A stretch of DNA of 20,881 nucleotides. Source: a virus. Below, piece after piece: positions 7,229 through 15,024 of the stretch (its first letter is position 1; every line of letters begins with the position of its first letter). The notes under the pieces were generated by a model. It was not told the origin of the DNA. It was given only the letters and a program-made list of their open reading frames with translations, and searched no databases. The position numbers were made by a program, and so were the translations under genes. The stretch covers positions 1 to 20,881 of the IMG/VR virus record IMGVR_UViG_3300046820_000287. One strand, given 5' to 3'.

Positions 7229-7437
7229 TATCCTTCAGCAGCCTCCGATTGGGCTTCCAGAATCTTTGCAGTTAACTTATCTTCTACAAACTTATAAACA
7301 CGCTCAAAGGCTTGGTCTGGAGTTTCTCCATTGCGTCTTGAATCAACGATTCCCAAGTCAAGTCTTAGCGATTGAAAGTTTCCTAAATTAAGTGTGTATC
7401 CCAGTGTAACAGATACCTTTGTGTCTTCGTTTTCCAT
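7228..7437 (-). CDS. 69-aa conserved-looking phage protein of unknown function
   Basis: I prefer the ATG at 7437 (69 aa), preceded by GAAGGG at normal spacing. An in-frame ATG at 7518 would add 27 residues, but it lies upstream of the start predicted from the promoter at 7509-7537 and overlaps the previous gene. The core, KVSVTLGYTLNLGNFQSLRL followed by DLGIVD, resembles small phage proteins near replication genes with a beta-rich KVSxTxxxxxNLGNFxS pattern; I know no assigned function for them. The C-terminal half (TPDQAFERVYKFVEDKLTAK) is an amphipathic helix, and the tail is acidic. Its stop overlaps the next start as TAATG. It is probably the first gene of the helicase transcription unit. 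Confidence 0.7.
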   Translation of the reverse strand: MENEDTKVSVTLGYTLNLGNFQSLRLDLGIVDSRRNGETPDQAFERVYKFVEDKLTAKILEAQSEAAEG

Positions 7438-7450
7438 TTTATACCCTTCG

Positions 7451-7993
7451 TTAAATAGATTCATTCCAAATTGGAACAAACCGTCCATCTTCAGTTCTCG
7501 TATATGTAAGTATACCATCGCCCATTCGCCTTGTCAACTCTTGCTTACTAGGCGTAATGTCGTTAGTTATTAATTTGTCTTTTCTTGGTCTACCAATATG
7601 GTGTGTAGCAAGTATATCACGAATCTCTCTTACCTGCGATTCTGAATAATATGATCTTACCTGAAAGCCTCTTGCACCACCCTTTTGAGATCCAGTTGGA
7701 AATGGAATTACTCCACGCTTCATTAATGACGGCATATATTTTTTATGACGATTAACTAATTCAGCAGTCTGGCCAACAGTGTATGCTCTTTCTCTTTTAT
7801 TTTTAAATTCGCTGATCAGGCAACTTTCAATTTGGTCCTTGTTTATATTATAAACAGACATTATTCCATTAGAGTGGTTGTAGTGATGAATTCTAACAAG
7901 GTCCCCGTTAAGAAACCAAACCTTTTTATTACCTGGTATTACAGGTGACTCATTGTACTTTTCGCTCTCAATTGTTCCTTTTTTAGCAACCAT
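7451..7993 (-). CDS. MerR/excisionase-like helix-turn-helix protein with AT-hook-like motif
   Basis: I chose the ATG at 7993 (180 aa) because AGGAGGG (7997-8003) precedes it; an in-frame ATG at 8044 would add 17 residues and has no ribosome site. The N-terminal third is beta-rich (KVWFLNGDLVRIHHYN). Residues 70-125 look like a winged helix-turn-helix of the MerR/AlpA/HTH_17 type: AYTVGQTAELVNRH, YMPSLMKRGVIPFPTGS and FQVRSYYSESQVREIRDIL. GRPRKD at 134-139 matches an AT-hook core and could grip the minor groove of AT-rich DNA. A basic C-terminal part (SKQELTRRMGDGILTY) follows. It lies between tail and replication modules, overlaps the zinc-ribbon gene by 55 nt and contains a strong promoter candidate, so it may regulate the replication operon. 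DNA binding is a good guess; the target is unknown. Confidence 0.75.
   Translation of the reverse strand: MVAKKGTIESEKYNESPVIPGNKKVWFLNGDLVRIHHYNHSNGIMSVYNINKDQIESCLISEFKNKRERAYTVGQTAELVNRHKKYMPSLMKRGVIPFPTGSQKGGARGFQVRSYYSESQVREIRDILATHHIGRPRKDKLITNDITPSKQELTRRMGDGILTYTRTEDGRFVPIWNESI
7509..7537 (-). promoter_or_regulatory. Strong promoter candidate for the helicase operon
   Basis: On the minus strand, TTGACA (7537-7532), a 17-nt spacer and TATACT (7514-7509), with TGG before the -10 (extended -10): 11 of 12 sigma70/sigmaA positions at ideal spacing. The spacer holds a near-repeat, GGCGAATGG then GGCGATGG, that could be an operator. The predicted start near 7502 lies about 65 nt before the 69-aa gene at 7437. 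Confidence 0.6.
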
Positions 7994-8130
7994 TGGCCCT
8001 CCTGAGAATTGCTGGGTGGATGAAAAAACTTTCTTGCTCCGCATTGAATACAGTAAAGTTCTAGATTGTTTATTTCTGTATACTGTCTATCTATAAACAT
8101 TCTTCCGCTACATTTTTTACATTTAATCAT
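7939..8130 (-). CDS. Small zinc-ribbon protein (63 aa)
   Basis: A 63-aa protein with two CxxC knuckles 20 residues apart: C4-K-K-C7 and C27-I-Q-C30, the second followed by GARKFF. This is a classic zinc ribbon, probably for nucleic-acid or protein contact. The C-terminal half (PPSNSQEGQWLLKKEQLRAK) is basic and polar. Its ATG overlaps the previous stop as TAATG without a separate ribosome site, so it is probably translated by coupling. Its 3' end overlaps the helix-turn-helix gene by 55 nt, and the pair may act together in regulation. The zinc site is clear; the function is not. Confidence 0.8.
   Translation of the reverse strand: MIKCKKCSGRMFIDRQYTEINNLELYCIQCGARKFFHPPSNSQEGQWLLKKEQLRAKSTMSHL
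7997..8003 (-). promoter_or_regulatory. Shine-Dalgarno site setting the start of the helix-turn-helix gene
   Basis: AGGAGGG on the minus strand, 3-4 nt before the ATG at 7993 and inside the zinc-ribbon gene. It favours this start over the in-frame ATG at 8044. Confidence 0.6.
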
Positions 8131-8573
8131 TAATTTGGTATTCCGATAATTACTAGGTTAATTCCAATGCTTGTATCTCCTCCAGCATTGAACTTAACAG
8201 TGCCCTCAACCTTTGAAGTTGAAACACTTTTTAATGTAACTGTTACATCTTTACCAGCATCAGTATTTCCAACGTTAACTGGTGTTGCCGTTACGACTGG
8301 CGCAAACTTAAATTCACTTGGAAAGTCATAAGAGAAGGGCTGAGATGATCCAGCAGTTTGTGTTGTGCTTGTTGTAACTTGAACATAGCCACCAATAACT
8401 CTTGCTTCAGATGCCTTGACGCTTTGCTTTCCTGCGTTTGGAGTGTCTACTGTTACATATTTGTATGTCGATGGAGATACCTGAGTTGACAAGTCATTAA
8501 TAGCCTTAACAATCTGATAGATGTATGTAACGTCTAAAGGCTGGCCTCGTTCTGGTACAGGTAAAATTGCCAT
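8130..8573 (-). CDS. Tail-tip or fibre-like structural protein (147 aa)
   Basis: Short protein with a fibre-like plan: an N-terminal attachment segment and helix (PLDVTYIYQIVKAINDLSTQ) that could trimerise, then a Thr/Val/Ser-rich beta region (GGYVQVTTSTTQTAG, KFAPVVTATPVNVGNTDAGK, SINLVIIG-type end strand in IGINLVIIGIPN). It has no signal peptide or membrane segment. As the last of the tail genes before the replication module it may form part of the adsorption tip. There is no Shine-Dalgarno site; TGGTATAAT stands so that transcription would begin at the A of the ATG. It may thus also be transcribed independently of the upstream tail genes. The structural assignment is by composition and context only. 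Confidence 0.65.
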   Translation of the reverse strand: MAILPVPERGQPLDVTYIYQIVKAINDLSTQVSPSTYKYVTVDTPNAGKQSVKASEARVIGGYVQVTTSTTQTAGSSQPFSYDFPSEFKFAPVVTATPVNVGNTDAGKDVTVTLKSVSTSKVEGTVKFNAGGDTSIGINLVIIGIPN

Positions 8574-8579
8574 ATTATA

Positions 8580-8609
8580 ATTATACCAGACTTACAATTC
8601 CAGAGTCAT
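8580..8609 (-). promoter_or_regulatory. Promoter candidate giving a leaderless transcript of the 147-aa gene
   Basis: On the minus strand, ATGACT (8609-8604, 4 of 6 to TTGACA), an 18-nt spacer and TATAAT (8585-8580) preceded by TGG, a full extended -10. A second TATAAT (8579-8574) directly abuts the ATG. From the first box the transcript would start at the A of the ATG at 8573. The gene has no Shine-Dalgarno site, as expected for a leaderless mRNA. Confidence 0.5.
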
Positions 8610-9009
8610 AAATCTCTAATGACTCTGTGAGTTTTGGGTTTATTGAAGATATCTGAACTACTGCTCTTACAGACTGCGTTCCATTTTTTAAAAACGAATA
8701 GTTTTGTGATCCAGTAGATCCAATATATCTTGGTTGTTCTCCATCAAACCCTGCAAAAATATCATAGACTATTTGTGTTGAAATTTGACCAGTTGACCAG
8801 TTTACCAACACGCTATTTCCAATAATATTTAAATCACCTGGGGCAATAAGTACTGCTTCTGACTCAGTGATAAATATTTTAGAATATGCTGACTTTCTGT
8901 TCTTATCCTCTGCGACAAGCCTAAACCGAACAACTCTAGAGTTTGAAGATGTTACCTTGCCAAGTAGATCCTTTTTAATAATAACATTTCTAATTCCCTT
9001 GTCTGACAT
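8581..9009 (-). CDS. Small tail protein with fibronectin III-like sequence (142 aa)
   Basis: A 142-aa protein of mainly beta pattern. The N-terminal part (VVRFRLVAEDKNRKSAYSKI) and the middle (GNSVLVNWSTGQ, VYDIFAGFDG, YIGSTGSQNYSFL, VRAVVQISS) look like an Ig/fibronectin III-type sandwich, with the typical strand W and Y positions. Such domains are common decorations of phage tails and often bind cell-surface sugars weakly. It lies between two other presumed tail-tip genes; its start joins the previous stop as TAATG with only a weak GGAT ribosome site. A gap of 7 nt separates it from the next gene. The fold is an inference from pattern; no family is named with confidence. Confidence 0.65.
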   Translation of the reverse strand: MSDKGIRNVIIKKDLLGKVTSSNSRVVRFRLVAEDKNRKSAYSKIFITESEAVLIAPGDLNIIGNSVLVNWSTGQISTQIVYDIFAGFDGEQPRYIGSTGSQNYSFLKNGTQSVRAVVQISSINPKLTESLEIYDSGIVSLV

Positions 9010-10160
9010 TATCCAACATCCAATGCAAACCTAAACTCAATATAGTTTGTTGTATTTGCTGACTTTATAATTGGCTTTGCTCCCACATTCTTAATTACCG
9101 AATAGCCTGTAAGACCATACAGAGAGTTGGTTGATGTTATATTTTCCAATCTCAAACCATCTAAACAAACATAGAAAAGATCAGTTGGGGATCCAGCCTC
9201 AGTAACGCAAGAATAAATTTTTACAGAAGTAACCTCTCTCCAGTCAAAGTTGTCTGTTTTATTTAAATCCTTAAGCGCTTTTGATGCAACTATGTATCTG
9301 TTTGTTGCAAAGTTTGTTGTTTGCTCTGCAGTTCCAGCACTATGCGATTGATCATCAATGTCTACCTCAAACCTAGCATACTCTTGGCTTGAGTTCAATC
9401 CTGTATGAGAAAACTCTAACAAAATCTTAACATTGTCTGGAACTGTATTAGAATTGGCAACCTTGTTTACAACAGAAAATGCCAATCTCAACTCATCTAA
9501 AGGACTATTCTTTGTAAAGTCTACAGTAGTTTCATTTAGTCTTATGTAGTTAGATCCAGACCCCACATTAATTTTGCCTGACTGATTTAGGGTAAGGGTA
9601 GAATCATTGCCAACCATTGCAATAATATTGTTTAAGAATCTACATCTTTCATTTCTTGCCACTCTGTCTGACTGAGTAAATATTCTATTATCGGCATTTG
9701 TTGCAAAAACTTTAACTGTTTGATTAATAATGCCGTTTTCTGACTCTCCATCAAGTGGCTCATATCTAACTGGAATATCTATAGCAGGAGAACCAGCAGG
9801 CTGGTATAGCCAGTTGTCTGTGTCTGTAAAAGAATAAATATTTCTACTATCAAAAGATCCAGCAACTGGGTTTGAGGCAGCAGAGAATATACCTACCTCT
9901 GTTATTTCGTATCTTTCTTCTGTTGGTAGTTCTGCAGTTAAAACTACCTTATCGATACCGTCCTCATTTACGAAACCTCTAGATATAATCGGAACACGAA
10001 ACATCTCAAAGTCTAGAGACTTCTTCTGTGAGTAGTCACCAAACACCCCATCAGAAGCCACGGGAGCGGGACCACAGCCCACAGCAATGTGTGACGCATA
10101 TGATTGGGTCTGGCCAACAAGATACTTGGCTAAAAGATTCTTACCTATATTAGTTATCAT
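9009..10160 (-). CDS. Tail fibre/minor tail protein with collar-like N-terminus (383 aa)
   Basis: The N-terminus (MITNIGKNLLAKYLVGQ, then IAVGCG) and the motif ERYEITEVGIFSA (about 82-94) are typical of phage tail-fibre N-terminal and baseplate-attached domains, where an xxYEITExGxF segment recurs. The later part (about 170-345) reads like a jelly-roll carbohydrate-binding module: NYIRLNETTVDF, LRLAFSVVN, VKILLEFSHT, YARFEVDIDD, VTSVKIYSCV, FYVCLDGLRLENI. The C-terminus ends in NYIEFRFALDVG. It probably builds part of the adsorption device and may contact host surface sugars. TAATG links it to the preceding gene, with GGGAG upstream. The tail role is well supported by motif and place; the ligand is unknown. 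Confidence 0.75.
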   Translation of the reverse strand: MITNIGKNLLAKYLVGQTQSYASHIAVGCGPAPVASDGVFGDYSQKKSLDFEMFRVPIISRGFVNEDGIDKVVLTAELPTEERYEITEVGIFSAASNPVAGSFDSRNIYSFTDTDNWLYQPAGSPAIDIPVRYEPLDGESENGIINQTVKVFATNADNRIFTQSDRVARNERCRFLNNIIAMVGNDSTLTLNQSGKINVGSGSNYIRLNETTVDFTKNSPLDELRLAFSVVNKVANSNTVPDNVKILLEFSHTGLNSSQEYARFEVDIDDQSHSAGTAEQTTNFATNRYIVASKALKDLNKTDNFDWREVTSVKIYSCVTEAGSPTDLFYVCLDGLRLENITSTNSLYGLTGYSVIKNVGAKPIIKSANTTNYIEFRFALDVG

Positions 10161-10726
10161 TAATTACTCCCATCATATATTGTATCATCAAAAATTTCTC
10201 CACTGTTTAATATTTGAACCTCTACCTGCTCATTTTCTTTAACATTAACAAGATTAATAACCAGGTCACCAGTTATTGGATCAATATATACTGACTTACA
10301 GTTTGGGACCTTTGTCCTCTTGGTTAGGTCTGGGTCGGTTCCCACTAGATCATATCCAGTTCCACAGACTGGAAGATGATCAAAAATAGAAAGTGACAAA
10401 GACTTAAAATATGAGTCTGATGACTGTAGCCTTAAAACATTGTTTGGATTATATTGTAGATAAAGATCTGTCAAGTTCTTAATTGGTGCATAAACAACCT
10501 TTTGCCCATTAACCAAGTCATGTCTAGAAATTGTCGCAAGTTCATATCCACCTATATCTTCAAAGATAAGGTCTGTCATTATTTCAATAGACATCACTTC
10601 ATCATTAAAAAGAATTAAGTCTGGTGTTGCAATTTTTACTGATGTATCATCTGCTTTTATTATTGCCTTTGGTAATGCTGCAGTTGCATCCGTTGCTCCT
10701 CCGCCACCATCAATTTGACTTGTCAT
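10160..10726 (-). CDS. Tail-associated protein of unknown fold (188 aa)
   Basis: A 188-aa protein directly after the large hub gene. It has a Gly-rich, flexible N-terminus (DGGGGATDATAALP), then a beta-rich segment (AIIKADDTSVKIATPDLILF, NDEVMSIEIM, YELATISRHDLV), and two Cys (in LPVCGTG and VPNCKS). YIDPITGDLVINLVNVKENE near the C-terminus is also beta-like. I do not recognise the family. Its position between hub and fibre genes and its coupling on both sides by TAATG suggest a tail-tip or baseplate piece made with them. The ribosome site (GAGGTGATC) is the strongest in the window, which suggests high translation. Confidence 0.65.
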   Translation of the reverse strand: MTSQIDGGGGATDATAALPKAIIKADDTSVKIATPDLILFNDEVMSIEIMTDLIFEDIGGYELATISRHDLVNGQKVVYAPIKNLTDLYLQYNPNNVLRLQSSDSYFKSLSLSIFDHLPVCGTGYDLVGTDPDLTKRTKVPNCKSVYIDPITGDLVINLVNVKENEQVEVQILNSGEIFDDTIYDGSN

Positions 10727-13700
10727 TAGATCACCTCACTTAAAAATAATGTCATTTCTGGCCCATCAGAACTTCTTGCAAATTCTATATTGTAAACAAC
10801 AAATCTACTTGAAGGACTTGATGCCATGCTTACATCGTTTTCTTTGTAGTCTAGAGTTACTATGTCTCCAAGTTGGATTGTTGGTATTGCAAATATTTTA
10901 ACACCGACAGACTTCCTTGGCTTTGTAGTTTTTTCAACCATCCACTTCATTAAACTTGATGCCTCATCTTGTGACTGTATGTATGGCGTGTTCAATGAAA
11001 AATCTTTTTTGCCGTATGTCATTCTGCTGAGTTTTATATCTTGATAGTCTTGCTTAAACTTGTATGGGTTTGAAATCAATCTATCTGCCACGAATTGTGG
11101 ATTTGATTCTAAAGTGTTTTTATTAAAGTATTCATCAACTGTCAGGTTATTTTCTGATTGCTGAGTAAATGTAATTCCTTGAACTCTTAGATAGTTGCCA
11201 CTTGTTTCGTCCAGACTTAGGGCTGTATCTGTTGCATTAAAAACCATAAACTCTGCTCCGTATGATCCTGCTCTAAAACCAGAAATAACATAACCCTTTA
11301 TCTTGTTAAATGTTGGAGATATCTTTGCAGTTAATGCTGGATATGCTTTATCATATTTAAAATTAAAGAGGGCTGCTTCTCTCATGATGCTTCCAAACTC
11401 TTCAAAATATATATCGTATTTTGGAGGCTCTGATGCACTGACTCCAGAAAGGTATGTATTTTGTATCAAACCGCTAATTGCATACTTTCTGAATGACTCA
11501 TTTGCGTCAATCTCATTATCTCCAAATACTGAGTTAACTGGAGCACCCAAAGAGAATGATGTATTTTGTGAATAGTTGTTGCATAAAGCATATACATTTT
11601 CAAACATTGCTCTAGAAGATCCTCTTGTAAATAATGCCATATCAGAATAAACTGGTAGTGGATCATTGTCATCAACAGTCTTTATAAGCCTTCCATTCAT
11701 GTATAGGTAGAATCGTCTTATCTTTCCTATGTCTTCATATTCTACTGCTAAGTCATATACCGTTGGATTTTCCTCAGCAAACATTCTTGATTGGCCAGTG
11801 AATCTTCCGTCATCAACGGTAATTTGTGCAAGACCATCCCACAGTGAAATTGGCACTGCTTTGCCCTGATTAGACTTTACCTTATAAAAGAAAACATTGC
11901 TAACACTTTGCCTATCCACTTCTGATAAGTTTCCTAGCCCAAGTGCTGCTATCTCAAAATAGTATCCTACATTTGTAGTTGGGTTTAGCATTACTGCCAG
12001 ACCAGCAGATCCACCAGCGATGTTAATATTCTTATCTGGAGTAGACCCATTTACAACATAGTACGTTGATGAGCCGTTAGAAGTTTGACCACGGTCCTCA
12101 TTGCTCTCTATTTTGCCAACGATCCTTAGTCTTGTTCCAAAGTGCTTGTACTTCTTGCCCTGTAATGACTTGTGAACATAAGAAATAAAGTTTCTTGGCT
12201 TTTCTTTTGTAGTAAAGTTTGGACCAGTTAACGATAATGCTGAAGACTGAATTGATCCTGCAACTTGCTGAGTCTTTGTAGTTATTTCTCCAACATTTGT
12301 GGTTGACATAAAGTTTTTAATAATGCCAGTTCTAGATGAGGTTCTTGCCAATGCATCAGATGATATACCAGCGTCAGTCAGTTTGCCAGAAGATGCCACA
12401 GAAGTCTCAGCAGTTAGTTCTGCCTTTTCAAAAAGATATTCAGAAGACATGTAACATCCCTTTACATTATCATCAGACTTCCAGTAATCAGAAATTCCAG
12501 CAGAGTGTGCAACAACGGTTGTTCCAAACTGTCCACGACCATGCTTTACTACTGGTCCATTTTGAAGTTTGACAACGCCAGACTGCTCAAAATATTTTGG
12601 CTCAGAGTAAATTCTTACAAGGCCAGTTGGGTATATTTTCCCATTGAATGGTAGTTTAGAAAAATAGTTTTGATAATCTTCAGTAGATGTTATCCAAACA
12701 TTTCCAAATCCAGTAACGTTGTATTGTACGGCATCATACTTAATAATTTCACCTTGTGAATAAAAGTATCCGTTATATCTTGTAATCCAGTATGCAGCCT
12801 CTCCAAGACTAAAAGTATTGTTTACTACAATATTATTTTTTACTACTGGTACCTCTGCAGAAAGATTAGAGTTGAGTGGGATTGCACTAAGAACATAGGA
12901 AGACTGAGTATTGACCTCATTGTTTATAGACTTTGTGTTTTCTGTTCCAGAAACTTCCCACAAAAGAACAGGCTTATATGTATAAAATCTTTCTTCATCC
13001 AAAAGATTCGCTTGTCTTAGTGATCCAATAGATCTTTGAATATGTCTTGTTGTGTAATTAATCACTCCATCGTTATAGACATTGTTTGGCTGAACTGACA
13101 CAGAAATAACGTTTGCAAGTTTTGCATTTACAATTGTTTTATTTTTAATTTCATTATCTTCAAAAAGATCATTAGTTCCTTTTAGTGCAAAAGTTGTAGG
13201 CCTTTGCTCTGCTGTTGGCATTATATAGTCTTTGCTCATCATTACAAAGTTATTGTATTCATCAAAGAACATTGCTGTCTGTGTTGATATTGCCAGGTCT
13301 TGAAGAACTTCTGCAACACTTTTGTCTGGCCCAACAAAGAAGTACGGAATTATTATTTCTTTTTCGTTTGCAACTCTTCTAAAAGTATAATTAGAAAACC
13401 CGATGTGATCTAATAAAAGAGATACTGCAGAACTTACGGAAACCTCTGTCATTAGTATTTGTGGTGCAGTTATTGACTCCAGATACCAATACATGTCTCT
13501 TAAAGCAAGAGATACTGTTTTGCCACTTAGATCTTGCTTTGGAAATGCGTCTGAGTACAATGTCTTAATTGGTACATAGTAATCCCAACCAGCAACATCG
13601 ACAATTACCTCATAGAACTTAAACTGAACATGTCTATTTATATATTTTGCTATTATGCTTGAAGTATTGTTTTCATTAAATGCCTGATCGTAATCAAAAA

Positions 13701-15024
13701 TATTAATATTTCCATTGGATGCAATTAACTGTCCTACTGGCAAACCACTTACTCCAAGATCTGATGCACTCTTGTTGATAGAGTAATCCAAGGTTTTGTC
13801 AGAAACATTCATGGTTAGTCTTGGAGATATCTCTATAAGGTCAAATGTTGAGTCTTTTGCATTCATAGTGTCTACAACAATTCTTATTCCAGATATATAC
13901 TCAAACTCTCTGTATTGCGCTTTACCGTCTATTGCCTTTATAAATACATTTGGAGAGGTCGCATCAGTAACAAAGTTTGTTAGTCTGTTAACTGTTTCAT
14001 CTTGTACATACCATCCGTACCTTGGCGATATTATTGTATAATCGTTGCCGTTCCAAATATGGAACTTTCCTATGTCACTATCATTTTCTTTAATAAGGTA
14101 TGCGTATCCCAATACTGACTGCTCAGGTAGAAGAGATATACTAGAATATACTTCTGCAAAAACAAAGTTCGCTCTCCATTCTTCTGGAACGACAAGGCCA
14201 TATGCAATCTCAACATATCCATCACTTTTGATTATTGGAGATCCGTCTGCTCTTCTTATTGCTGGATTAAATGCAATAACATCTTCCCAGTTGCCCTCTT
14301 TTAAAAACTGAATCTTCCATCTGCTTGGAACCTTTTGGTTTAACTCTCCGAAGAACGGGTCGGCAAATGCTCCTGTTGGTGAAGAAAATGGTCCAAGATT
14401 TTCTGTTCCAGTATGGGTCTGCATTTTAACAACAACTCTGTTTGCTGGAACTCTTTCTTTATATACAACAAATGGACATGCATCTTCTATAGAGTTTTGA
14501 GAACCTCTAACTTTTGATGCAATTCCATATTCTTGACCAGCCTCTGTTCTATATGAAGTCCAGTACTTAAACTTATCATTTTTATCTGACATGTAGTATC
14601 TTGGTCTATCAGCCATAAACAGATTTGGGTGGTGAACTCTTGTTCCGTTGTCTTTAAAAAACACAGCCTTATTGATTCCAGACCTTGGTCTAAACTGATC
14701 AAAGCATGCCTCTAAAGAATAAAGAGTTTTAAGTTTTTCCTTTTTGGTTAAAAATGTTGTTGGTATGTCGTCATTGTCAAATGTTCCATCTACCAACACA
14801 TCGGCATCAGTTGCTCCTGTGTAAAAATTACCAGCATCATTAATATCAAAACTAGTTGGCAATGATGAATAAATAGAGTCAGTCTGTGTTGGTCTATACC
14901 TATAATTTCCAATATGCTTAATATTGGTTGGTATATTCATATTCCATTCTGCTATAATTATTGACTTGTTGCGTACCGTCGAAGAAGTCTCTAAAAATGT
15001 TTGCAGGTCTTTATCTTCAAACAT
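10726..15024 (-). CDS. Large tail hub/Tal-like protein with lectin-like insert (1432 aa)
   Basis: The largest complete gene here, placed after the tape measure and the distal-tail-position gene, where tail-hub (Tal/gp27-like) proteins are encoded. Residues about 495-600 have hub-like features: SLALRDMYWYLES, VSSAVSLLLDHIGF, KSVAEVLQDLAISTQTAMFF then DEYNNFVMMS. The C-terminus (about 1350-1432) has EASSLMKWMVEKTTKPRK and IPTIQLGDIVTLDY, like the closing hub domain. Between them, RYNGYFYSQGEIIKYDAVQY (about 745-765) marks another domain, and about 930-1145 (HKSLQGKKYKHFGTRLRIVG, YYFEIAALG, DLAVEYEDIGKIRRFYLYMN, MALFTRGSSRAMFENVYAL) reads as a concanavalin/LamG-type jelly roll. It would cap the tail tube, anchor the fibres and perhaps bind cell-wall sugar. 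No lysin motif was seen. Start: TAATG junction with GAAGAGG upstream. Confidence 0.78.
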   Translation of the reverse strand: MFEDKDLQTFLETSSTVRNKSIIIAEWNMNIPTNIKHIGNYRYRPTQTDSIYSSLPTSFDINDAGNFYTGATDADVLVDGTFDNDDIPTTFLTKKEKLKTLYSLEACFDQFRPRSGINKAVFFKDNGTRVHHPNLFMADRPRYYMSDKNDKFKYWTSYRTEAGQEYGIASKVRGSQNSIEDACPFVVYKERVPANRVVVKMQTHTGTENLGPFSSPTGAFADPFFGELNQKVPSRWKIQFLKEGNWEDVIAFNPAIRRADGSPIIKSDGYVEIAYGLVVPEEWRANFVFAEVYSSISLLPEQSVLGYAYLIKENDSDIGKFHIWNGNDYTIISPRYGWYVQDETVNRLTNFVTDATSPNVFIKAIDGKAQYREFEYISGIRIVVDTMNAKDSTFDLIEISPRLTMNVSDKTLDYSINKSASDLGVSGLPVGQLIASNGNINIFDYDQAFNENNTSSIIAKYINRHVQFKFYEVIVDVAGWDYYVPIKTLYSDAFPKQDLSGKTVSLALRDMYWYLESITAPQILMTEVSVSSAVSLLLDHIGFSNYTFRRVANEKEIIIPYFFVGPDKSVAEVLQDLAISTQTAMFFDEYNNFVMMSKDYIMPTAEQRPTTFALKGTNDLFEDNEIKNKTIVNAKLANVISVSVQPNNVYNDGVINYTTRHIQRSIGSLRQANLLDEERFYTYKPVLLWEVSGTENTKSINNEVNTQSSYVLSAIPLNSNLSAEVPVVKNNIVVNNTFSLGEAAYWITRYNGYFYSQGEIIKYDAVQYNVTGFGNVWITSTEDYQNYFSKLPFNGKIYPTGLVRIYSEPKYFEQSGVVKLQNGPVVKHGRGQFGTTVVAHSAGISDYWKSDDNVKGCYMSSEYLFEKAELTAETSVASSGKLTDAGISSDALARTSSRTGIIKNFMSTTNVGEITTKTQQVAGSIQSSALSLTGPNFTTKEKPRNFISYVHKSLQGKKYKHFGTRLRIVGKIESNEDRGQTSNGSSTYYVVNGSTPDKNINIAGGSAGLAVMLNPTTNVGYYFEIAALGLGNLSEVDRQSVSNVFFYKVKSNQGKAVPISLWDGLAQITVDDGRFTGQSRMFAEENPTVYDLAVEYEDIGKIRRFYLYMNGRLIKTVDDNDPLPVYSDMALFTRGSSRAMFENVYALCNNYSQNTSFSLGAPVNSVFGDNEIDANESFRKYAISGLIQNTYLSGVSASEPPKYDIYFEEFGSIMREAALFNFKYDKAYPALTAKISPTFNKIKGYVISGFRAGSYGAEFMVFNATDTALSLDETSGNYLRVQGITFTQQSENNLTVDEYFNKNTLESNPQFVADRLISNPYKFKQDYQDIKLSRMTYGKKDFSLNTPYIQSQDEASSLMKWMVEKTTKPRKSVGVKIFAIPTIQLGDIVTLDYKENDVSMASSPSSRFVVYNIEFARSSDGPEMTLFLSEVI
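10729..10737 (-). promoter_or_regulatory. Unusually strong Shine-Dalgarno site
   Basis: GAGGTGATC on the minus strand matches nine bases in a row of the standard anti-Shine-Dalgarno complement (AAGGAGGTGATC). Its GAGG core lies 7 nt before the ATG at 10726. It falls in the last codons of the 1432-aa gene. Confidence 0.65.

Noticed and set aside
7438-7518. A longer start for the 69-aa protein at 7518
   Set aside because: It overlaps the previous gene and the -10 region of the promoter candidate, so a transcript from there would not contain it; GAAGGG supports 7437.
7994-8044. A longer start for the helix-turn-helix gene at 8044
   Set aside because: No ribosome site precedes it and it would deepen the overlap with the zinc-ribbon gene; AGGAGGG supports 7993.
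10452-10480. TTGACA and TATAAT on the minus strand inside the 188-aa gene
   Set aside because: The spacer is only 15 nt, there is no TGn extension, and the next gene start is about 300 nt away and already coupled by TAATG.
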